Origin: Bacteroidota bacterium
Lineage (GTDB): Bacteria > Bacteroidota > JABWAT01
NCBI GenBank assembly: GCA_023151185.1
Contig: JAKLJL010000009.1
Span: forward strand, 1-64,000
Reading direction: 5' to 3'
DNA: 64,000 bases
Below, in pieces: positions 24,519 through 33,115 of the stretch. The first letter of the stretch is position 1. The number at the start of each line of letters is the position of its first letter. The notes beneath the pieces were generated by a model. That model was not told where the DNA came from. It did no database searches and saw only the letters and a program-made list of their open reading frames with translations. Both the position numbers and the translations under genes were made by a program.

Positions 24519-24542
24519 TTACTGAATTAAAAATTTCAGTAA
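24519..24542 (-). promoter_or_regulatory. Inverted repeat at the maeB promoter
   Basis: TTACTGAA (24519-24526) is repeated in inverse orientation as TTCAGTAA (24535-24542) around an AT-only 8-base loop. The right arm overlaps a TACCTTTA -7-like element (minus strand, 24540-24547), so a bound repressor would block transcription, and the start codon lies 10 bases beyond. No U-tract follows. It could instead be a leader hairpin. Confidence 0.4.
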
Positions 24543-24570
24543 AGGTACAATATTTTGAAGAAAAATAAGG

Positions 24571-25815
24571 TTAAGGTTGGATGAGATTCATTAAATGAAT
24601 CCGGACCTTGCTTCCCTTTGCTGCAGACCCGGAATTCTCATCCAGGTGGATGATGCAGTTGGCGTTGGCAATTGAGGTCATGAGTCCGCTGCTTTGTTTA
24701 CCGGTCGTTTTCACCGTGTAGGAGCCATCGGGATGCAGAGTGGCAATTCCCCGGATGAAATGGGTTGAGCCCGGTTTTTTCTGAATATCTTCCTGAAGTT
24801 CAGCAGGGAAATAATGATAATCGGTTTTATCGTAATCCAGCATTTTTCTGATCAGCGGAACCACATATTCCATAAAGGACACAAACGTCGAAACCGGATT
24901 TCCCGGTAGACCAAAGACAGGTTTTCCGTCCATCGTTCCGAAAATAAGGGGTTTCCCCGGTTTCTGCCGCACCGAGGTGAATTTAATCTGGACGTTCAGT
25001 TCTGCAAAGGCTTTTTTCAGAAAATCCCGGTCACCCATCGAAGCGCCGCCGGTGCAGACAATGATATCAGCTTCATCACCCTTTTTGATCCGGTTGGTGA
25101 TATCCGAAATAGAATCTTTGGCTACACCCAGATTCACCACATCTGCATTGCACGCCTGGGCAAGTGCCATCAGCATATAGGTATTGGAATTCCGGATCTT
25201 CCCGGGAGAAAGTGGCTTGTCGATGGGAATCAGTTCGTCGCCGCTGGCAAGAATTCCGATTCTGGGACGGCGGAACACAGGAACTTCAATGAACCCGAGT
25301 GCAGCCAGAAGGCCGATATTGCCAAAAGTGACTTCGGTTCCGGCAGTCAGAATCACTTCACCTTTCTGGACATCTTCACCGACAAACCGGATATTCGCCA
25401 GTTCGTCAACGGTTCCAACGACCTTGATCCGGTTTCCGTAAGTAGGTTCGGTCAGTTCAACGGGAACGACAGCATCGGTTCCTTCAGGAACCGGGGCTCC
25501 AGTCATGACTTTTACAGTCGTCCCGGAACGAAGCCGCGTGGTTGGCAGTTTACCGGCAGGGACATCGTCGAGTGTGTCGATCAGGACAGGTTTTTCGGGT
25601 GTCGCTGAAAGGATATTCTTAATTTTAACTGCATACCCATCCATTGCCGCATTGTTAAACGGCGGTAGGTTTTCACCGGCCACGATATCCTGCGAAATGA
25701 TGTTTCCCTGGGCCTTTTTAATGGGCACATAGACAGTTTCGATTGGCTTTACGGTGCTGAGGATAAGAGATTTGGCTTCTTCGTAGGAAGGGATATCTTT
25801 GGTTTGGTCCATCAT
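24571..25815 (-). CDS. moeA: Molybdopterin molybdotransferase
   Basis: MoeA inserts molybdate into adenylylated molybdopterin to complete the Mo cofactor. The 414-residue product has the N-terminal motif PPFNNAAMDGYAV, the MPT-binding middle domain (TGGASMGDRDFLKKAF at about residue 260, with the metal/AMP-binding GGxSxGxxD pattern) and the C-terminal beta-barrel. It implies that at least one molybdenum enzyme exists elsewhere in the genome; none is in this window. The gene begins with two adjacent ATG codons (25815 and 25812), only 20 bases from the divergent Nudix gene. Confidence 0.95.
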   Translation of the reverse strand: MMDQTKDIPSYEEAKSLILSTVKPIETVYVPIKKAQGNIISQDIVAGENLPPFNNAAMDGYAVKIKNILSATPEKPVLIDTLDDVPAGKLPTTRLRSGTTVKVMTGAPVPEGTDAVVPVELTEPTYGNRIKVVGTVDELANIRFVGEDVQKGEVILTAGTEVTFGNIGLLAALGFIEVPVFRRPRIGILASGDELIPIDKPLSPGKIRNSNTYMLMALAQACNADVVNLGVAKDSISDITNRIKKGDEADIIVCTGGASMGDRDFLKKAFAELNVQIKFTSVRQKPGKPLIFGTMDGKPVFGLPGNPVSTFVSFMEYVVPLIRKMLDYDKTDYHYFPAELQEDIQKKPGSTHFIRGIATLHPDGSYTVKTTGKQSSGLMTSIANANCIIHLDENSGSAAKGSKVRIHLMNLIQP

Positions 25816-25835
25816 TCTGAAAATTACCTTAAAAC

Positions 25836-26345
25836 ATGAAAAAACACGAGTTGCTGGTGCATTACGAAGGCTTCACCCGGGTTCGGGCAGGAGCCATTCT
25901 GATCGAAAACGAACAGATTCTGCTGGTCAGACAGCAAAGTTTATTCAATAAAAACCGGATTCATTTCATGCCGCCCGGCGGCGGAGTTCAGTTTCAGGAA
26001 AGCCTGACAGATGCAGCAGCCAGAGAATGCCGGGAAGAAACCGGACTGACTGTACAGGCAGAACGCCTGTTGTACATCTCTGAATTCAGATATGACCGGG
26101 TCCATGCCGTCGAATTCTTTTTTCTGGTTAAACGGCTGGACAATAAACTTCCGGTAACCGGCGCAGACCCGGAGTTACCGTATGAACATCAAATTTTAAA
26201 AGGAGTTGCCTGGGTTCCGCTGTCTGAAGTGAGCACTTTGGATTTTATCCCCGAAATGCTCGGAAAAAGTCTGGCGGAACACGCCCGAACCGGATTTTCC
26301 AATCATCCGGTTCTTCTGGCGGGAAACTCTGAATTTACTTCTTAA
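25836..26345 (+). CDS. Nudix hydrolase
   Basis: A 169-residue protein with a complete Nudix box (GGGVQFQESLTDAAARE, then CREETGLTV, GX5EX7REUXEEXGU), the Mg-binding site for cleaving X-linked nucleoside diphosphates. N-terminal RVRAGAILIENEQILLV is the usual first strand. The substrate could be a sugar nucleotide, NADH, ADP-ribose or an oxidised nucleotide; nothing in the sequence decides. It is transcribed divergently from moeA with 20 bases between start codons, and its 3' end overlaps the convergent exported-protein gene by 11 bases. Confidence 0.92.
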   Translation: MKKHELLVHYEGFTRVRAGAILIENEQILLVRQQSLFNKNRIHFMPPGGGVQFQESLTDAAARECREETGLTVQAERLLYISEFRYDRVHAVEFFFLVKRLDNKLPVTGADPELPYEHQILKGVAWVPLSEVSTLDFIPEMLGKSLAEHARTGFSNHPVLLAGNSEFTS

Positions 26346-26844
26346 GGATAAAAACGGCTGCAGTACCCTTGTTGTCATTTTTAAAATCAATGACCTCGGC
26401 TTTTTCCATCGTGAAGTACCCAATTACGGCACCGCCGACGCCTAACACCGCACCGCTGATTGTGGCAGCAGGAACATCATTCAGAACACCCAGAGGAACC
26501 AGAATCGCCGGGAACATTCCGCCCCAAACGGCAGGCCACCACCACCGGTTGTACCGGTGAAATACCCAGGTAGCTCCTTTTTCTACAAGAAATACCGCTT
26601 TAATACTGCCATCCTGTTCAAATGTCTGTTTCAATTCCCTGAACGTATCACTGTCTACGGTATCTGCCTGAAACCCCATGGCATTGCCGGGCATTGCCCC
26701 GGTTTCAATACCCAGTGCTGAAGCTGCTTTTTTGGCAACTTCCCATTGTGCTGTAAGATCAGCCTTTTGACCTAAAACGGCAGAAAGTGCAAGGAACTGA
26801 ATCCCTGCTGCGACCAAAACGACCATCCGAATCCTGTTCCGCAT
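26335..26844 (-). CDS. Exported small protein with glycine-zipper C-terminus
   Basis: A 169-residue protein I do not recognise. The N-terminus MRNRIRMVVLVAAGIQFLAL is a signal peptide or membrane anchor, followed by a globular part (about 30-110) and a glycine/alanine-rich stretch (AATISGAVLGVGGAVIGYF) that may be membrane-associated, then a charged end. The frame runs on upstream to 26934, but AGGAG six bases before ATG 26844 decides the start. It is convergent with the Nudix gene, overlapping it by 11 bases. Confidence 0.6.
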   Translation of the reverse strand: MRNRIRMVVLVAAGIQFLALSAVLGQKADLTAQWEVAKKAASALGIETGAMPGNAMGFQADTVDSDTFRELKQTFEQDGSIKAVFLVEKGATWVFHRYNRWWWPAVWGGMFPAILVPLGVLNDVPAATISGAVLGVGGAVIGYFTMEKAEVIDFKNDNKGTAAVFILKK

Positions 26845-27026
26845 ACCGATCTCCTCTGTTTTTTTGGTGAAAATATCCGTAAAGATAAGCAATTTAAATT
26901 TGACAATAAAGGCAGATTTATTTAAATGAAACATTTAGGGTAAACCGCCCGGGGTTTCATGGCCTGTTCAACCTGCCGGAATTTTGAAAGCACGGGGTGT
27001 GTTCTTGGTGTTCACCAGGAGGCCAA

Positions 27027-29060
27027 GTGAACCCGAATCAAACAAAAACCGGATATAACCGGCTGATTTTTGAATCAAGTCTGTATTTGCAGCAGCACGC
27101 CAGAAACCCTGTAAACTGGTATCCCTGGAGCCCAGAAGCCTTCGAAGAAGCCCGAAAAACAGATAAACCCATTTTCCTTTCTATTGGATATTCGGCCTGC
27201 CACTGGTGTCATGTCATGGAACGGGAAAGTTTTGAGAATCCGGATACCGCAGCACTGCTGAATGACCGCTTCATCTGTATTAAAGTGGACCGGGAAGAAC
27301 GGCCGGATATTGACGGGATTTATATGCAGGCTGTCCAGATGATGACCGGATCGGGTGGCTGGCCAATGAGTGTCTGGCTCGATCATGATCTGAAACCATT
27401 TTATGGCGGAACGTACTTTCCTCCGCAGGACAGATATCAACTGCCCTCATTCAGCCGGGTTCTTTCGGCGTTGAGTGAGATGTGGAACACCAACCGGTCA
27501 GAATTACTTAAAAGTGCCGCCGGACTTACCGCTGAATTGATTCCGGCTGCCGGACCGGGACCGGCCGGAGTCCTTCCAGCACCCCAGATCCTGCATCAGG
27601 CTGCCAAAAAACTGGCTTCTTCGGTTGATCCCGTTTATGGCGGGTTCGGAACGGCACCCAAATTTCCCTCAGTCATGGCCCTTCAGGTTCTTCACCGGGC
27701 TTCCCTTTTTTTTAACGACCCTGCTGCAAAAACTGCCTTTTGCCGAACCCTTGACAGTATGGCTGCCGGCGGGATATATGACCATATCGGCGGCGGTTTT
27801 GCCCGGTATTCGGTAGACAAGGAATGGCACGTACCCCATTTCGAAAAAATGCTCTATGATAATGCACTTCTGATCCAGGTTTACACCGAGGCCTGGCAGA
27901 GTTACCAAACTCCGCTTTACCGTGACGTTGCAGAGCAGACTGCCACGTTTATTCTCAGAGAAATGACCAACCCGAACGGTGGCTTTTATTCGGCATTTGA
28001 TGCAGACAGTGAAGGCCGTGAAGGCGCCTTCTATACCTGGACTGCAGCGGAGTTTGATCAGGTTACCCACCCGCATTCTGAAGTGATGAGGGCCTGGTTT
28101 GATGTTTCGGATGAGGGAAACTGGGAACATTCATCTATTTTGAGGAGGATTGTTTCTGCCCAGGACATTCAGAACCGTTTTGGTCTGACCGCTGAACAAC
28201 TGGCTGACCTTTTAAAATCAGAATCTGCAAAACTTCTTCTTTACCGCCAGAGACGGGTTCCTCCGGCACTCGACCGTAAAATTCTGACGTCCTGGAACAG
28301 CCTCATGATTTCGGCACTCTCGAAAGCCGGGTTTGCTTTTGACCGTCCTGAGTTTATCGAAGCGGCTGAAAAAGCAGCGGTCAGGATTCTGACGGATCAG
28401 GATAAATCCGGAGTCCTGTTCCGGGTTTTCAATGAGGGGGAGGTGAAGATTCCGGGCTTCGCCGAAGATTACGGTAATTTTCTGCTGGCGCTGACCGATC
28501 TGGGGCAGGCTACCGGAAATCCGGACTGGTTTCTTCGGGCAGAAAAACTGGCAAACCGGATGATCGCAGAGTTTTATGACCGGGAATCCGGCGGGTTTTT
28601 CCAGTCCCGTGAAAACAGACAGGAGTTGATCGTGAGGCTGAAGGACTGGTATGACAATGCCGAACCGTCAGGGAACTCTTCTGGAGTTAGGGCCATGATG
28701 ATTCTTGGACGGCTGACAGGGAACCGGAACTTTACGGATCTTGCCGAACAAACAGTGAAATCGGCAGCGGATCTGATCCGGAACTATCCGCAGGCCTGTG
28801 GCTGGCTGGCCATTGCCGCACTGGATCTGGCTGTCAATCCGGCTGATTTCATCATCATCCGGGGAGAAGAGGAGCCTGCCGACTGGATTCAGGCTGCAAG
28901 GACCCGGTTTCTGCCTGGTTCTCTGGTTTTGATCAGCAAACAGTCTGACGTTCTTCCCGTCCTCTCGGGCAAAATGACCGCCGGCGGATCTGCAGCCCTT
29001 TATGTTTGCAGAAACCAGGTGTGCTACCCGCCGGTGACGAAGGCAGAGGACTGGAGCTAA
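27027..29060 (+). CDS. DUF255/thioredoxin-domain protein (SPATA20/YyaL type)
   Basis: A 677-residue protein with the N-terminal DUF255 thioredoxin-like domain: the conserved [15 protein letters not shown], then [16 protein letters not shown] with a CxxC pair in the thioredoxin active-site position. The rest (about 200-677) is an alpha/alpha-toroid with repeated motifs resembling six-hairpin glycosidases ([46 protein letters not shown]). The bacterial member YyaL has no proven function; redox-linked or sugar-processing roles have been proposed. GTG 27027, with AGGAGG 4 bases ahead, is the best start. The stop shares bases with the convergent ArsC-like gene. Confidence 0.88.
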   Translation: MNPNQTKTGYNRLIFESSLYLQQHARNPVNWYPWSPEAFEEARKTDKPIFLSIGYSACHWCHVMERESFENPDTAALLNDRFICIKVDREERPDIDGIYMQAVQMMTGSGGWPMSVWLDHDLKPFYGGTYFPPQDRYQLPSFSRVLSALSEMWNTNRSELLKSAAGLTAELIPAAGPGPAGVLPAPQILHQAAKKLASSVDPVYGGFGTAPKFPSVMALQVLHRASLFFNDPAAKTAFCRTLDSMAAGGIYDHIGGGFARYSVDKEWHVPHFEKMLYDNALLIQVYTEAWQSYQTPLYRDVAEQTATFILREMTNPNGGFYSAFDADSEGREGAFYTWTAAEFDQVTHPHSEVMRAWFDVSDEGNWEHSSILRRIVSAQDIQNRFGLTAEQLADLLKSESAKLLLYRQRRVPPALDRKILTSWNSLMISALSKAGFAFDRPEFIEAAEKAAVRILTDQDKSGVLFRVFNEGEVKIPGFAEDYGNFLLALTDLGQATGNPDWFLRAEKLANRMIAEFYDRESGGFFQSRENRQELIVRLKDWYDNAEPSGNSSGVRAMMILGRLTGNRNFTDLAEQTVKSAADLIRNYPQACGWLAIAALDLAVNPADFIIIRGEEEPADWIQAARTRFLPGSLVLISKQSDVLPVLSGKMTAGGSAALYVCRNQVCYPPVTKAEDWS

Positions 29061-29425
29061 ATTTCTCCCTTTCTGATTTTTTGCTCAAAAAGCTCCCGGG
29101 GCCGGGCAACCCAGACTCCCCGGTCAGATTCCAGAACGGGACGTTCCATCAGAACCGGATGGGTCTGTATCAACGCAGCAAGCTGTTCGGCTGAAAGGGA
29201 TTCAGAACTGATCCCAAGTTCTTTGGCAACGGGTTCCTTTTTCCTGAAGAGAGTCTCAATGGTAACCGTTCCTGCCGTAATCCAGGACAGGATTTTTTCT
29301 TCGGAAGGCGGTTTTTCCAGATAATTACGAACGGTTGTTTCATATCCGGAGTCGGTAAGAGCCTGTAAAACAGACCGGCTGGTTGAGCATCTGGGCAGAT
29401 GCCAGATTGTGACTTTCCTGTTCAT
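29057..29425 (-). CDS. ArsC/Spx-family thioredoxin-fold protein
   Basis: A 122-residue protein with the ArsC fold: an N-terminal [18 protein letters not shown] holding the nucleophilic cysteine (C13) and the following CxTSR pattern, and the later [16 protein letters not shown], equivalent to the conserved RP..xG region of the family. It could be a glutaredoxin-dependent arsenate reductase or a YffB/Spx-like regulator; no ars genes lie nearby, so arsenate reduction is not supported. The 3' end overlaps the convergent DUF255 gene by 4 bases (TAA/TAG sharing). Confidence 0.82.
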   Translation of the reverse strand: MNRKVTIWHLPRCSTSRSVLQALTDSGYETTVRNYLEKPPSEEKILSWITAGTVTIETLFRKKEPVAKELGISSESLSAEQLAALIQTHPVLMERPVLESDRGVWVARPRELFEQKIRKGEI

Positions 29426-29502
29426 GAAATATCCTTTTAGTCCGAAATCACTTAAATTAACAGATTAAAGTTCGGGAACCCAACGGATGACCGGCTGTGC
29501 CC

Positions 29503-29530
29503 GTGTTAACTGCCTGTGAGTGGTGTTAAC
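29503..29530. repeat. Direct repeat of GTGTTAAC, 20 bp apart
   Basis: GTGTTAAC occurs at 29503-29510 and 29523-29530, an exact 20-base period, two turns of DNA, each containing the palindrome GTTAAC. It lies 54 bases ahead of the DUF4286 start codon and could be a binding site for a dimeric regulator. The second copy also sits inside a small GTGAG/CTCAC stem. Confidence 0.35.
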
Positions 29531-29583
29531 CTCACGAAACCTTTTAAAACCGGGATCCGGTATCCGCAAAAAAAGGAAATTGT

Positions 29584-29919
29584 ATGAAAATTGTCTACGA
29601 AATCAATATACAGGTCAGCAAAGATAAAGAGGTGGACTGGGTTACCTGGATTTCGGATGTTCACATTCCGGCCATTTGTGAAGTTGCCAAAGTAAGTGAT
29701 GCATTTCTGGTGAAATTTGACGGATCAGACGGGGATACCAAATCGGGTTACCGGGTTGTTTTCTTTTTCGATAATAAGGAAGACCTGGCTGATTACGTTG
29801 AAAAGAGTGCTCCTGCCCTGCGGGAAGAACATTTGGCCCTGTTTGGAAAAGATGTCGTGATCGAACGCCAGGTGGGTGTGGTGATGAAATGGCTCGAAAT
29901 CACCCGGGAAGCTGACTAA
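29584..29919 (+). CDS. DUF4286 family protein
   Basis: A 111-residue soluble protein starting KIVYEINIQVSKDKEVDWVT, the pattern of the DUF4286 family found mainly in Bacteroidota. It has no signal peptide and a ferredoxin-like alternation of strands and helices (YRVVFFFDNKEDLADYV; YVEKSAPALREEHLALFG), like Dabb and NIPSNAP domains. Function is unknown. An AGGAA site precedes the ATG by about 5 bases. The gene is followed after 9 bases by a flavin-reductase domain gene, with which it is probably co-transcribed. Confidence 0.8.
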   Translation: MKIVYEINIQVSKDKEVDWVTWISDVHIPAICEVAKVSDAFLVKFDGSDGDTKSGYRVVFFFDNKEDLADYVEKSAPALREEHLALFGKDVVIERQVGVVMKWLEITREAD

Positions 29920-29928
29920 CCCGGCCTG

Positions 29929-30600
29929 ATGCTGTTTAAATCCTGGTATGCCCATCCGGTTCTGCTGATAGCCAACGAGGACTGGGGTTCCGGATACAGG
30001 TGTCTGACCTTCCGGTCAGAGTGGACCCAGGACCTGACCTTTTTACCCGGCCAGTATCTGATGATTGACGGATTTGTTGGTGAACACTATCTGCGAAGAT
30101 CCTATTCACCGGTTAATCGTGGGAACGGGACATTTTTTTTGCTGATTCAGACCTTTGGCGGTCTGTTTTCTTCGGTTCTTGCCGGGCTTAAACCCGGTTC
30201 CCGCCTCCGGATGTCGGGGCCAACGGGGAAACAGAAAATCGGGCTGGATTTTAAAGGTCCGCTCGTATTTATTGCATTTGGAAGCGGTATTTCTTTTCCA
30301 TTAAGTGCAGTTTCCTGGTTAAAGAACCCTGCCGGAACCCGCCGGGTCTTCTGGCTGAATGACAACAGCACATGCCCTGAAGAGAAAGAGATCAGAAAAC
30401 TATTTCCAGCATCGTTTTCTCTGGTTCTTAAAGCTGATTTGCCGGAAGTTGAACTGAGCCGGATTGAATCTGACTCCCTGATTCTGCTAAGTGGAGACGG
30501 AACCGGAATTTATGAAACAGAGTCCAAATTGCTCCGGGCGGGTTTTCACCCGGGTCAGATCCGGAAAGAAATTTATTATCATCATCAGCCTTTACGGTAG
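29929..30600 (+). CDS. Ferredoxin-NADP reductase-like domain protein
   Basis: A 223-residue stand-alone FAD/NAD(P) reductase module. LRRSYSPVN contains the RxYS FAD-binding motif, MSGPTGKQKIG the phosphate loop, and IAFGSGISFPLSAVS the nucleotide-binding GxG(I/V)xP-type start of the second domain. No 2Fe-2S ferredoxin domain is fused at the C-terminus; the chain ends in IYYHHQPLR. The NAD-binding half is less conserved than usual, so cofactor preference is unclear. It could pair with a ferredoxin or oxygenase encoded elsewhere. The gene lies 9 bases behind the DUF4286 gene. Confidence 0.78.
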   Translation: MLFKSWYAHPVLLIANEDWGSGYRCLTFRSEWTQDLTFLPGQYLMIDGFVGEHYLRRSYSPVNRGNGTFFLLIQTFGGLFSSVLAGLKPGSRLRMSGPTGKQKIGLDFKGPLVFIAFGSGISFPLSAVSWLKNPAGTRRVFWLNDNSTCPEEKEIRKLFPASFSLVLKADLPEVELSRIESDSLILLSGDGTGIYETESKLLRAGFHPGQIRKEIYYHHQPLR

Positions 30601-30638
30601 CCCTGACACCTGCAGGCTTAATCAGACAGTTTAACCAA

Positions 30639-32348
30639 ATGAAATTTATACCTGCATCTCTCGTTTTGTCAGTAGCCGGCATCCTGCTTTCTTCCTGCGG
30701 AACCGGATCCGGTCTGGATTCTTCCCGGCCGGTACAAAAAGTCAATCCGGATAAGGCCCTTGAGTTTTTTATGGAAGGGGTCACACAGGAAAGCATGGGC
30801 CAAATGAAAGAAGCCCTGGCGTCATACCTGAATTCCCTCCAGCAGGATTCAACCACAGCCCGGGCTGCAACCACTTATTTCACACTTTCCCGCCTGCTCA
30901 TCAAAGAAAAACAACCGGCCCTCGCCCTTCAGGCCAGTTTAAAATCGGTTCTTCTGGATTCAACCCAGACTGATTACCACACCCAGCTTGCTCAGGCTTA
31001 CACAGAAAACACTCAGTTTAAGGAAGCGGCCAGAATTTATGAGAAACTGGTCAGAAAAGATCCGGATAACAATGAGTTTCTGTATAAACTTGCCATCATG
31101 TATCAACTGAATAAAAATCCTGTCAAAGCCATTGAAACCTTTGGCATTTACCTTCAGCGGTTCGGCGAGGACTTTAATGTCAGGATGCAGATGCTCATGA
31201 TCTACGATGCCCAGAATGAACGGGGAAAGGTCATTTCCACTCTCTCAGAAATGATTGTCTCGGATCCTGAAAATGATAATCTGCGCCGGTCCCTGTCCAA
31301 AGAATATGTTCAGATGCAGAAACTGGATTCGGCTGAACTGGCACTGAAACCCATTCTGGAGACAAAGCCCAACGATGTACCAACCCTGCTTTCCCTTGCT
31401 GAAATCAGCTTCAGGGCAAAGGACTCTCTTAAAACATCGGGCTATCTGTCAAGACTCATCCAGTCAGAGGCCATCAATGATGAAGAATTGCTTGATCTGG
31501 GGCAGGCGTTTGTTCAGATGGGGAAAGAAGATTCACTTTCGTTGAAATTTGCGGTCCACCTGTTTTCTGAAATGGAACGGGTAAAACCGGATGACTGGCG
31601 GCCGAAATGGTTTACCGGTATTGATTTTCTTTCACGGGGAAAAAACCGGGAGGCCGTAGACCGGTTCCTGATTGTTGTGGAAAAAAAACCCGATCTGGTA
31701 CAGGCCTGGCAGAATCTGGCTATCGGTTATCTGCAGATGAGTGATTATGCCGGGGCGGGAAAGTGGGCAGAAAAAGGACTTGAAACTCACCCTATGGATT
31801 TTCAGTTGAATTATTTCAGAGGGTTTTCGGGAATACAGCTCAATCAGGATACAACTGCTATCCGGTTTCTTGAAAAGGCGAACCGGATCAATCCGTATTC
31901 GATTGAACCCCTGATTCTTCTGGCTTCAGCCTGGGAAAAAATGAAAAACTTTGCACACAGTGATTCCCTGTTTGAACGGGTTTTGAAGCTGGATCCTGAA
32001 AATGCCCTGGTTCTGAATAATTTTGCGTATTCCCTGTCTGAACGGGACATCCGCCTGGAGGAATCCAGAAAAATGTCTCAGCTTTCTTTGCTGAAGGATC
32101 CGAACAATGCCGCTTATCTGGATACTTATGGCTGGATTCTGTATAAACTAAAGGATTATGAAGGCGCCGAAGAGTACATCCTGAAGGCAATCAATACCGG
32201 CGAGGCAAGTGCTGTTGTTCTGGAGCATCTTGGTGATGTTTACGAGGCCATGGGTAAGCCTGATGAAGCCCGCATCTGGTGGGAAAAAGCGACCGCCAAG
32301 GACCCGACCCGTGACTCACCCAAACAGAAACTGAAGGCTCTGAAATGA
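30639..32348 (+). CDS. TPR-repeat lipoprotein
   Basis: A 569-residue lipoprotein: signal peptide ending at the lipobox LLSSC (cysteine at about residue 20), then about a dozen TPR repeats, such as AARIYEKLVRKDPDNNEFLY, AGKWAEKGLETHPMDFQLNY and AEEYILKAINTGEASAVVLE. It should be anchored in a membrane facing the periplasm and act as a docking scaffold. It is the first gene of a coupled envelope operon: its stop overlaps the DUF4292 start by 4 bases. This TPR-DUF4292-EnvC order is common in Bacteroidota, which suggests a shared role in peptidoglycan remodelling or envelope assembly; that is inference. Confidence 0.85.
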   Translation: MKFIPASLVLSVAGILLSSCGTGSGLDSSRPVQKVNPDKALEFFMEGVTQESMGQMKEALASYLNSLQQDSTTARAATTYFTLSRLLIKEKQPALALQASLKSVLLDSTQTDYHTQLAQAYTENTQFKEAARIYEKLVRKDPDNNEFLYKLAIMYQLNKNPVKAIETFGIYLQRFGEDFNVRMQMLMIYDAQNERGKVISTLSEMIVSDPENDNLRRSLSKEYVQMQKLDSAELALKPILETKPNDVPTLLSLAEISFRAKDSLKTSGYLSRLIQSEAINDEELLDLGQAFVQMGKEDSLSLKFAVHLFSEMERVKPDDWRPKWFTGIDFLSRGKNREAVDRFLIVVEKKPDLVQAWQNLAIGYLQMSDYAGAGKWAEKGLETHPMDFQLNYFRGFSGIQLNQDTTAIRFLEKANRINPYSIEPLILLASAWEKMKNFAHSDSLFERVLKLDPENALVLNNFAYSLSERDIRLEESRKMSQLSLLKDPNNAAYLDTYGWILYKLKDYEGAEEYILKAINTGEASAVVLEHLGDVYEAMGKPDEARIWWEKATAKDPTRDSPKQKLKALK

Positions 32349-33115
32349 CCGGGGTGCGGATTCTTTTTCCGGCAGTTTGGGTTCTTCTGCTTTACGGCTG
32401 TGGTTCATCCGGACCGGAAACACCGCTTACGGCCGATACCGGGACTGCCAAAACGGTTATGGAAGAAATCCTTCAGAAGAACTCAGGTCTTTTCCCGTTT
32501 CAGGGAACCGGAACCCTGACCATTGAAACCCCTGATCAGGGCCAGCGCCTGAACTGCCGGATCTACTACAATTCGAATGATACGGTTAAAATGGAAGTCA
32601 ATACCGGGTTTGGTTTCGGCATAATCAACCTGTGGCTCACTCCCGACAGCCTGTTTATTTCGAACCGCCTGACGAATCAGTTTGTCTCGAGCACTTACCG
32701 GTCGGATGAGCTCATGACCCTGCTTCATTTTCCGTTCCAGTATCAGGATATCCAAACCCTGTTTCTCGGACGGATCTCACTTGCACCACAGATGCAGTTG
32801 GTTCAGGTTTTAAATGAAGGCGAAAATTTCGTTTTTTCCTACCGTGGTCCGGAAGGATCTGAAAAAATCTGGATCAACCGTCTGATTAAAAAACCAGCCC
32901 GGATCATTCGGAGTAACCGGAAGGGCACTGTTTTACTGGATGTAACCTTCCAAAGGTACAAAGAAGTGAATTCAGACCAGCTTGCCCACCAGATTCAGAT
33001 TTACCGCCCGGATGAAAAGGAGAAACTGTCTCTTTTCTTCTCACAGATTACGCCGCTTCAAACACAATCCCTCAGAATTGTCATTCCTGAAAAAATGGAA
33101 CGGGTTCAGCTTTGA
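32345..33115 (+). CDS. DUF4292 lipoprotein
   Basis: A 256-residue lipoprotein with lipobox LLYGC near residue 19, followed by a DUF4292 domain: GTGTLTIETPDQGQRLNCRI, LWLTPDSLFISNRLTNQFVS and LLDVTFQRYKEVN. The domain resembles LolB/LolA-like lipoprotein-carrier folds, so a role in lipid or lipoprotein traffic is often suggested but not shown. It overlaps the TPR lipoprotein gene by 4 bases and the EnvC gene by 1 base (TGATG), so all three are translationally coupled. Confidence 0.82.
   Translation: MTGVRILFPAVWVLLLYGCGSSGPETPLTADTGTAKTVMEEILQKNSGLFPFQGTGTLTIETPDQGQRLNCRIYYNSNDTVKMEVNTGFGFGIINLWLTPDSLFISNRLTNQFVSSTYRSDELMTLLHFPFQYQDIQTLFLGRISLAPQMQLVQVLNEGENFVFSYRGPEGSEKIWINRLIKKPARIIRSNRKGTVLLDVTFQRYKEVNSDQLAHQIQIYRPDEKEKLSLFFSQITPLQTQSLRIVIPEKMERVQL

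Noticed and set aside
26941-26960. Hairpin AAACC/GGTTT as a terminator
   Set aside because: It lies between two divergent gene starts, so nothing would need to be terminated there, and the stem is only five bases.
29426-29583. tRNA gene in the gap before DUF4286
   Set aside because: GTTCGGGAACCC recalls a T-loop, but no acceptor or anticodon stem can be drawn around it.
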